Below, one piece after another: positions 6,790 through 12,161 of a stretch of DNA of 12,161 nt; the stretch's first letter is position 1; each line of letters opens with the position of its first letter. The stretch covers positions 1 to 12,161 of the forward strand of contig JAHQWX010000018.1 of NCBI GenBank assembly GCA_029856375.1. Reading direction: 5' to 3'. A program made the translations under genes and the position numbers. Source of the DNA: Promethearchaeia archaeon (lineage in GTDB: Archaea; Asgardarchaeota; Lokiarchaeia; Sigyniarchaeales; SOKP01). The notes beneath the pieces were generated by a model. It was not told the origin of the DNA and made no database searches. It worked only from the letters and a program-made list of their open reading frames with translations.

Positions 6790-9700
6790 TTACTGTAATT
6801 CTTGTAAAACACTGCATATAACAGAGTCTTGGGACATTTCGCATCTTATTTTCAGTAACGATATGATCCTTTTCTTAACATCCTCCTTTTCGTATTTAGC
6901 CGTTCTTAAGAAGATCTTAGCGATAGATCTTTGAGTATTCATTGGCGAGTCAGATGAGAGGAGTTTTAGCAACGATGGAAGGATTTTTTTCATTCCAATT
7001 TTATTAATAAATTGAGATACGGAAATTATAGTTTTATCCCTAACAGATTCAGACGGATCGTTGAGTAGTTCTGTTATATATGGAAGTAGGTCGTTTAATA
7101 CTGCCATATCATATAGTTTAATTAAACTAATTGCGGATTCTCTTACTCTCTCGTCTTCACTTTTTAAATTTTGAGCGATTTTACTAAACGGGACGATTTC
7201 TGGCGAAAGTTCCGCTAATTCTACTATCACTTCCATCGCGCTTCTGCGAACCCAGTTTTGCTCATCTTCAAGTAAGTCTATTAAATGAATCACAATATCT
7301 TTTTTATCTTTCATTTGGTCCTTTAAATTTCCCAAACTTTTCACAGCAGCGTCTCTGACGATCCATTCTTTATCAGAAAGAGAATTCATTAACGCAGAAG
7401 CAGTTTCTTCAGGGGCTTTGTTGCCTATGTGAAATAATATTTTTGCAGCAGATTCGCGTACAAACGAATCTTTATCTTCTAATAGTCTAATTATTGGTTT
7501 TACTGGTATAATTTCAGGGGAATTTCTAACAATATCTATAAGAGATTTGGCTAGAGTTATTTTTACTGATTTCTCTTGTTCGATTAATAAACCTAATAGA
7601 ATAGAGATTAATGGTTTCACTTTATCTGGTATTTTTATCGCGATAATCGAAATAATTTTCGCGGCTTCTTTTTTAATACGGTCATTTTTCTCAGTCTTTA
7701 GAATTTCAATAAAAGGGCGAATTTCTATTAGTTCCAAGTATTCCTCGACCAAATCAGACAATGTGTTAATAGATGTTAGCTTAATTTGTTCATCCTGAGA
7801 ATCAAGATTGCTCATTAACTTTGGTATGAGGGTTTTGGGATTTTCTTTTACGATCTGAACAGCTGTAGTTGCAATTATTCCTTTAGAGATAAATTTTGCT
7901 GAGTCTGGAATTTTTATTAATTTATCGAAGACTAATTCGGGATTCTCTTTTCCAATATCTACTATTTCTTTGGATATAGTTTTTCGAATGTTCTCATCTT
8001 CAAAAGTTAGATAATCTAATAGAATTTCAATAATTCTCTCAGGTTCTAACTTCCAAGTGTTTCCAAGTAATTTAAGGATACTTTTGTGAATTTCGATGTT
8101 TGAAGAGTTCAGAATTTTACTTAATAAATAGTCTAAATTGAATGTACTTGGATCTTCAATATAAAATATTTCCAACGCGTCAGCCGCCGAATTTCTAACA
8201 GATTTATTTGGATCAGTAAGTCCGTCCAATAACGGTTTGATTGGAACAAAATGTTTTTTAAAGTTCCCAATTTTTGCTAAGGTTGAAAAAATTTCTGCTC
8301 TGACTTCTTTATTGGGATCTTTCATAAGTGAAATTAAACTTCTAATTGTAGTTGGATCTAATTTTTCAACAGTTGTTCCTTTAAGAGAAAAGGCCGCAGC
8401 GGCTCTTACTTTTTTATTTGAGTGCTTTAACTTTTCTACAACGAGATCAATTGGAAGTGATTTTGTAGACATTCCTAGCAATTTTAGGGTCTCAACTTGA
8501 ATTTCATATTCAGGATCTTGCAGTAGTATTTCGAAATCGGCTAACGCCAGATGTTTTAGACTTTTTTGAGATATCCTTGATAAAAGATATAAAATATTTA
8601 GCCTAACTCTCCATTCTTGGTCTCTAATTAGTGAAATTAAGATATTTATAGGAATCTTCTCAATTAATACTTCATCTGCTTCTACTAATGTCTCGATAAT
8701 CGGTATTTTTTTATCGTAATTTGGAGATTTTAGCCCTTCAACGATCCATGGAACGATATCATCTGGTATATCTTTTTCTAGTTGCTTCAGAATTTCGATA
8801 GAAACTCTGCGAGCAGTTGGATGTGAGTCGCAAATTCCGTCCAGAACAGCGTTTTTAAAAACACCCTTGGAAATATCAATTTCGCCCTTATGGGGGATTC
8901 TCTCAAACATTAACTTAGCTGTATTTTCAGCGTGATTTTGTAATTTTGGATTTGAACTTTTGAGTATATTAAATATGGGTATGGGATCAAAGGTTTGACC
9001 CGATTTTGTTATTAACGCGTATTTAAGATTATATACGAATTCATTCTTCGAATAGATTACATAATACAATATAAAAGTAAGCAGAACTGTTTCCTCAATT
9101 ATAGCTGCTGGAACAAAATTTATGTATTGTTGGCTAATAGGTTCGGTAAATACCCACGAATTGAAAATAGGTGCTAATTTATCTGCATTTACTATCAAAA
9201 AATTTGCGAGAACATTTAAGCCAACTGCGGCGATTAAATACGCGGCAAAGTACACATCTATACCTCTAAATTTTATTTTACGACCCCAAAACCTTGTAAA
9301 ATATCCAACGATTCCTAGAATCAAAACTATGATAGCTAATAACCAGTAAGACATAGTCTCGATAGCCAATGTCCCGGAGAAATAATATGCTAGGGTTTGG
9401 ATGAGAGAAATCCATGTCCAACCAAAAACGAATAGCATCAATCCAAAAAGGATATATGATTTTGGATTTTTAGCAAAATCTTCCATCGAACGTTTTCCAT
9501 CTTCAAAACCAAGAAAGATAGAGCGTTTTATTTCGGGTATATGATAATATTCATGACTAATTCCAGCGATAAAACCTTTAGCACCGTAAAAAGTAAGAAT
9601 CGACATAGGATATACTAGCATCCAAGAGCTCCATACAACTACACCTCTTAATTGCGAACCAAATAGAGCGGTAATTTGCCATATTAGAATTGGAGGTAAT

Positions 9701-10203
9701 ACAATTATTCCTAAATAGAGCAAAACCGCAACGATTAACGAATAAGGTTTATCAAATCGATTAATGATTTTCCTCCCAAAGAATTCGTGAAAGGGCGTCA
9801 ATCCTTCGCTTTCGCTCTCAGTCCACGCTATAAAAATAAAATCAAAGAGAGGATAAAAGGTTATGTAAATCATACTTGCTAGCATTGGAAGAATGAGTGC
9901 GTAGGGGGAAACCTCAGGGGGGATTTGTCCGCTTTGCCATAAATCAGGGGTGTTAACAATGAATATTATTATCATAGCGAGAATGACTATTACTGCTAAT
10001 CCAAAAATCAAACCGTATATTATACACTGTAATCCATCTGAAATAGTAAACTCTCCCTTCTTTACGAGAGAAACTTGTTTATAAATTAAAAAAAAACCCC
10101 CGGCGCTCGCTCCAATATAACTTATGAGCAATATAATAGAGACCTCGTTCCAAATAAAAGGTAGCTGAAATAAATCTACGACGCCTCCCAAATTTAGCAC
10201 CAA
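6790..10203 (-). CDS. Large polytopic membrane protein with C-terminal HEAT-repeat solenoid
   Basis: The 1137-residue protein is a fusion of two regions. Residues 20-385 hold about nine membrane segments (near 22-42, 58-83, 100-127, 153-181, 187-213, 249-274, 285-304, 317-338, 362-384). The basic loops (KQVSLVKKG, GRKIINRFDK, RFWGRKIKFRG) all fall on one side. By the positive-inside rule the C-terminus is therefore cytoplasmic and the N-terminus outside. Residues about 405-1137 are about 18 HEAT-like repeats of 36-40 residues with the D/P-x-x-VR signature (SNKKVRAAAAFSL, DPNKEVRAEIFS, DPNKSVRNSAADAL, DSFVRESAAKIL, EWIVRDAAVKSL). This gives a long curved scaffold for protein binding at the membrane. 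I recognise no catalytic motif in the membrane part. The start is TTG at 10203 or the adjacent GTG at 10200; no in-frame ATG occurs until residue 76, which would cut the first membrane segment. The gene lies upstream of mcm on the same strand with a 212-bp gap and is divergent from the GINS gene. Confidence 0.88.
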   Translation of the reverse strand: MVLNLGGVVDLFQLPFIWNEVSIILLISYIGASAGGFFLIYKQVSLVKKGEFTISDGLQCIIYGLIFGLAVIVILAMIIIFIVNTPDLWQSGQIPPEVSPYALILPMLASMIYITFYPLFDFIFIAWTESESEGLTPFHEFFGRKIINRFDKPYSLIVAVLLYLGIIVLPPILIWQITALFGSQLRGVVVWSSWMLVYPMSILTFYGAKGFIAGISHEYYHIPEIKRSIFLGFEDGKRSMEDFAKNPKSYILFGLMLFVFGWTWISLIQTLAYYFSGTLAIETMSYWLLAIIVLILGIVGYFTRFWGRKIKFRGIDVYFAAYLIAAVGLNVLANFLIVNADKLAPIFNSWVFTEPISQQYINFVPAAIIEETVLLTFILYYVIYSKNEFVYNLKYALITKSGQTFDPIPIFNILKSSNPKLQNHAENTAKLMFERIPHKGEIDISKGVFKNAVLDGICDSHPTARRVSIEILKQLEKDIPDDIVPWIVEGLKSPNYDKKIPIIETLVEADEVLIEKIPINILISLIRDQEWRVRLNILYLLSRISQKSLKHLALADFEILLQDPEYEIQVETLKLLGMSTKSLPIDLVVEKLKHSNKKVRAAAAFSLKGTTVEKLDPTTIRSLISLMKDPNKEVRAEIFSTLAKIGNFKKHFVPIKPLLDGLTDPNKSVRNSAADALEIFYIEDPSTFNLDYLLSKILNSSNIEIHKSILKLLGNTWKLEPERIIEILLDYLTFEDENIRKTISKEIVDIGKENPELVFDKLIKIPDSAKFISKGIIATTAVQIVKENPKTLIPKLMSNLDSQDEQIKLTSINTLSDLVEEYLELIEIRPFIEILKTEKNDRIKKEAAKIISIIAIKIPDKVKPLISILLGLLIEQEKSVKITLAKSLIDIVRNSPEIIPVKPIIRLLEDKDSFVRESAAKILFHIGNKAPEETASALMNSLSDKEWIVRDAAVKSLGNLKDQMKDKKDIVIHLIDLLEDEQNWVRRSAMEVIVELAELSPEIVPFSKIAQNLKSEDERVRESAISLIKLYDMAVLNDLLPYITELLNDPSESVRDKTIISVSQFINKIGMKKILPSLLKLLSSDSPMNTQRSIAKIFLRTAKYEKEDVKKRIISLLKIRCEMSQDSVICSVLQELQ

Positions 10204-10218
10204 TAATTTTTATAAATC

Positions 10219-10244
10219 CTTAAGAAATTTCTAATTATTCTTCA
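10219..10244 (-). promoter_or_regulatory. Promoter-proximal motif upstream of the HEAT gene (mirror copy)
   Basis: Read on the minus strand this region has TGAAGAAT, then ATTAGAA, then TTAAG, leading into the A/T box ATTTATAAAAA. The same words in the same order occur on the plus strand ahead of the GINS gene. Its outer edge is about 41 bp from the TTG start. It may be a shared regulator site or a fortuitous similarity in A/T-rich sequence. Confidence 0.3.
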
Positions 10245-10329
10245 TTATTATTTTTATTGTTGTTTTAATATTAAAATTTAAAAAAGATAATAGAAATATA
10301 ATTTTAAGGTACTTTCTCTTTCGAATAGT

Positions 10330-10354
10330 TGAAGAATTTCTCATTAGAATTAAG
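10330..10354 (+). promoter_or_regulatory. Promoter-proximal motif upstream of the GINS gene (mirror copy)
   Basis: The plus strand reads TGAAGAAT, ATTAGAA and TTAAG in order, then the TATA-like ATATTTAAAAA. It mirrors the element at 10219-10244 with different gap lengths between the words. Its outer edge is 52 bp from the ATG. Confidence 0.3.
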
Positions 10355-10365
10355 ATATTTAAAAA
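10355..10365 (+). promoter_or_regulatory. Candidate TATA box for the GINS gene
   Basis: ATATTTAAAAA is centred about 22 bp before the ATG at 10382. That spacing is close to what a leaderless archaeal message would have, and no Shine-Dalgarno at a proper distance is visible, which fits leaderless translation. Confidence 0.4.
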
Positions 10366-10381
10366 TTGGTTTTATATAGGA

Positions 10382-10933
10382 ATGCAACAATTAGAATCAA
10401 GTATTTTAGAAGAATTAGAAAGATTGCGGTGTTCGTATCACCACGAAATGATTGAAGCGGAGTGTATAGAGGATTGCGAAGCTATTAATCTTTTTGGGGA
10501 AAAAATCGGACCTTTTAAGAAAAATCTCACATATAAATTATCTTTTTGGAAAATTCTTCCATTTATCGAGAAAAAATATTTGCGACTCCCCTCGAAAAGC
10601 CAAATAAATAGCGCATTCATTCAAAAACTTGCAGATTCGGAATTAGAAGAAATAAGATTGGTAAAACAAAAAAACGATTTATTTTTAGAATTAAGGGAAT
10701 CTAGCTGTTTTATTCCCAACTTAATTAAAAACAAAAAATTGCCTAAAGATGAGATGGAGAAATACCAAGATAGATTTGATATATTATTTAATCAAAGAAT
10801 TTCAAAAATTTTACAATTAGCAAGCGGTAATCCATCTTTAGAAATATTAGATCGATTGACGAGTGCTGAAAGGATTATTTACAATAGGTTGAAAAATGTA
10901 ATCAATCAATATAGAGAGTTCTTTTCTTATTAA
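10382..10933 (+). CDS. gins23: Probable GINS complex subunit, Gins23 (Psf2/Psf3) type
   Basis: The 183-residue protein shows the small beta domain first and the helical domain second, the order found in Psf2/Psf3 and archaeal Gins23; Sld5/Psf1/Gins51 have the reverse. Residues 34-68 carry the B-domain pattern INLFGEKIGPFKKN followed by a LSFWKILPFIEKKYL helix, comparable with the Psf2 GPF plus PLWLA segment. Residues 75-183 are all helical, with RISKILQLA (139-147) and LTSAERIIYNRLKNVI (159-174), both familiar in GINS A domains. GINS binds MCM and the Cdc45/GAN (RecJ-like) protein to form the active fork helicase. Location 3.8 kb from mcm supports the call, since gins23 and mcm are neighbours in several archaea. 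Sequence divergence is high, so an annotation pipeline may leave it hypothetical. Its TAA stop overlaps the stop of the opposite-strand zinc-ribbon gene. Confidence 0.7.
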   Translation: MQQLESSILEELERLRCSYHHEMIEAECIEDCEAINLFGEKIGPFKKNLTYKLSFWKILPFIEKKYLRLPSKSQINSAFIQKLADSELEEIRLVKQKNDLFLELRESSCFIPNLIKNKKLPKDEMEKYQDRFDILFNQRISKILQLASGNPSLEILDRLTSAERIIYNRLKNVINQYREFFSY

Positions 10934-11601
10934 ATCCCACGTTTTGGTTCTTGTTTTGCGCGTTTCTTTGCGCGCCTTTCTTCAAGTTCGGCCTTCCGTT
11001 TCTTTTTTAACTCCTCTAAGCTTTCTGCTACATCTTCTCCTTCTTTGGGTTTTGTTTTAGGTTCAAGATCTGCACCACAGACTGGGCATTTATGCCAGTC
11101 GGGCTGTATTGCGCCCCCACATTTTTGGCAATTATCTAACTGATCCCAGAAGCGCTCTTCTTCTGGAATATCCTCGACTTTAGTAATTACTAATTGAGCA
11201 GGCGTATAATTGGGAATTCCTCCGCATTTTGGACACTTACCAGGATTTAATTGGTCCATCATTGCTCCGCAATATTGGCAGTAGAGCGTTCCGCAGTTTG
11301 GACAGTTAATGTTGCCTAAACCAATTGGAGTGCCACATGCTTTACATTCAAATTTTTCCCCCACATCTTTGAGAACTTCTTCTTCCATTTCGTGAATTCT
11401 TATATCTCTTTTTACTTGAAAGGATTCGTCCCGTTTTCTTTCCCATCCTAAAGCCCTCTCAACATAATCTTTATCTAATATCTTTTCCGCTTCTTTCCGC
11501 TTCCTATCCGCTTCTTTTTGAGCCTTCATCGCTTTCTTTTGAAACTTCTTTCGTGCTTTTTCTATCTCCTTATCTCGTTCAGACTTTTCTTTTTCAAACA
11601 T
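10930..11601 (-). CDS. Triple zinc-ribbon protein with charged termini
   Basis: The 223-residue protein starts with a Lys/Glu-rich helix (1-80, probably a coiled coil: KARKKFQKKAMKAQKEADRK). Three four-Cys zinc ribbons follow: C86/C89/C100/C103, C108/C111/C123/C126 and C158/C161/C172/C175. The first two are almost contiguous (double zinc ribbon); the third comes after a 31-residue linker. The tail (190-223) is again highly basic and acidic (KKKRKAELEERRAKKRAK). All twelve cysteines are in CxxC pairs, so all three sites should bind zinc. There is no membrane segment. The charged ends and ribbons point to nucleic-acid or ribonucleoprotein binding, but no specific family is recognised. The ATG at 11601 has a TATA-like box about 34 bp upstream and no Shine-Dalgarno. 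It is convergent with the GINS gene, with a 4-bp overlap. Confidence 0.85.
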   Translation of the reverse strand: MFEKEKSERDKEIEKARKKFQKKAMKAQKEADRKRKEAEKILDKDYVERALGWERKRDESFQVKRDIRIHEMEEEVLKDVGEKFECKACGTPIGLGNINCPNCGTLYCQYCGAMMDQLNPGKCPKCGGIPNYTPAQLVITKVEDIPEEERFWDQLDNCQKCGGAIQPDWHKCPVCGADLEPKTKPKEGEDVAESLEELKKKRKAELEERRAKKRAKQEPKRGI

Positions 11602-11630
11602 AACAATTTTTGCTCTCTATATTACTCAAA

Positions 11631-11638
11631 TTTATATT
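11631..11638 (-). promoter_or_regulatory. Candidate TATA box for the triple zinc-ribbon gene
   Basis: AATATAAA on the minus strand, centred about 34 bp before the ATG at 11601, would give a leader of some 8 nt. That is the short or leaderless arrangement common in archaea. Confidence 0.4.
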
Positions 11639-11650
11639 ACAAATACGCAT

Positions 11651-11656
11651 AAAAAA
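11651..11656 (-). terminator. Candidate oligo-T terminator after the sugar-binding-domain gene
   Basis: A T6 run on the minus strand, about 28 nt after the stop at 11684 and just before the next gene's TATA-like box. It would insulate the two minus-strand genes from each other. Confidence 0.3.
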
Positions 11657-11683
11657 GTTTTATTACTTTTTTTCCGAATTTTT

Positions 11684-12161
11684 TTATTCAATAAAATCGA
11701 GATAGTTCATGACTTTGATTCCAGGTTTCAATATCCAAGGTGGAACATAACTGCTTGCCAAATCTAGAAACATCAAAAAATTACTTTCTTTCGAATGAAG
11801 TCCGTTCTCAAAATCGGGATAATATAAACCTCCGCTGGCTTTTGGTGGTCTTCCCATACTGCTACAATTCTGCCAATTTTCGTCAATCTCTATCGATTGA
11901 TCCCATTGGTCAATAGACTTACGCGTTGCTAACCAAGTAGTATCGCTAAAAATCGATAACATTTTCTTATTCGATAATTTTATTTCTCCATATACATTGA
12001 TGGGGCCAATTCCGCCAATGAAATCAATGTTTTTTATTCCAATTACATTCGAACCCTTTCTCAAATGGTTTTTAATGTCAAATATTTGAATATTATTCTC
12101 GAGGACATTATAGTTTAGGGTATGTCGAGAAATTACAAATCCAATTTCGATACCATTTACG
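11684..12161 (-). CDS. C-terminal part of a protein with a galactose-binding-like (glycoside hydrolase-associated) domain; 5' end outside window
   Basis: The frame is open from the right edge to the stop at 11684, giving 158 residues; a TTG at 12064 is internal and is not the start. The order of motifs, VNGIEIGFV, then a beta-rich stretch, IFDIKNHLRKGSNVIGIKN, GEIKLSNKK, and IFSDTTWLATR, matches the jelly-roll sugar-binding domains of GH2-, GH78- and GH106-type proteins (family form: VNG, then di...LkkGkNvIav, then SDesWk). The last 60 residues (WDQSIEIDENWQNCSSMGRPP to the end) resemble the tail after such a module. Catalytic residues, if any, would be in the missing upstream part, so the enzyme class cannot be assigned. 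It could also be a binding-only surface protein. Confidence 0.6.
   Translation of the reverse strand, partial: VNGIEIGFVISRHTLNYNVLENNIQIFDIKNHLRKGSNVIGIKNIDFIGGIGPINVYGEIKLSNKKMLSIFSDTTWLATRKSIDQWDQSIEIDENWQNCSSMGRPPKASGGLYYPDFENGLHSKESNFLMFLDLASSYVPPWILKPGIKVMNYLDFIE

Noticed and set aside
9050..9120. Possible CAAX-protease (CPBP/ABI) motif IIEETVLLTF in the membrane part of the HEAT protein
   Set aside because: The family needs EExxxR plus downstream FxxxH and HxxxN/D motifs; the Arg is missing and no suitable histidines follow before the HEAT repeats.
12062..12064. TTG at 12064 as the start of a complete 126-residue gene
   Set aside because: The frame continues open upstream to the window edge with convincing domain similarity (VNGIEIG, IFDIKNHLRKG), so the TTG is an internal Leu codon.

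Overview
The window looks like a piece of an archaeal chromosome, most probably from an Asgard archaeon (Promethearchaeota, Lokiarchaeia-like). The grounds are: an archaeal-type MCM replicative helicase, a short GINS subunit of the archaeal Gins23 type, a Rab/Ras-like small GTPase encoded as a free-standing gene, many zinc-ribbon and HEAT-repeat proteins, low G+C and very A/T-rich spacers with TATA-like boxes rather than bacterial promoters. The taxon is an inference from gene content; there is no rRNA or tRNA gene here to settle it.

Layout, left to right. (1) 1-1226, minus strand: the N-terminal 408 residues of a membrane-anchored transglutaminase-like protein whose catalytic Cys and His positions are occupied by Phe and Tyr; the gene runs off the left edge. 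(2) 1467-2438, minus: a proline-rich / coiled-coil / zinc-ribbon protein of unknown function. (3) 2580-3680, minus: a histone-deacetylase-fold amidohydrolase with an intact active site. (4) 3921-4442, plus: a Rab-like GTPase, divergent from the deacetylase across a spacer that holds an 11-bp direct repeat. (5) 4448-6577, minus: MCM, tail to tail with the GTPase gene (5 bp apart). (6) 6790-10203, minus: a 1137-residue protein with about nine membrane segments followed by about 18 HEAT-like repeats. (7) 10382-10933, plus: a probable Gins23 subunit. (8) 10930-11601, minus: a protein with three zinc ribbons between highly charged ends; its stop codon shares a TTAA with the GINS stop. (9) 11684-12161, minus: the C-terminal 158 residues of a protein with a sugar-binding jelly-roll-like domain; the gene continues past the right edge.

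How the genes may work together: MCM and GINS are two parts of the CMG-like replicative helicase, so 4.4-10.9 kb is a replication neighbourhood, with the giant HEAT membrane protein lying between them. The remaining genes (GTPase, deacetylase, zinc-ribbon proteins) are single transcription units and no operon linking them is evident. No CRISPR array, insertion sequence, tRNA or rRNA gene was seen. The gaps between genes are all under 300 bp and hold only A/T-rich promoter-like and terminator-like sequence plus the small repeats listed. The most unusual items are the transglutaminase-like protein without its catalytic residues, the HEAT-repeat membrane protein beside the helicase genes, and three small regulatory-looking repeats in the spacers.
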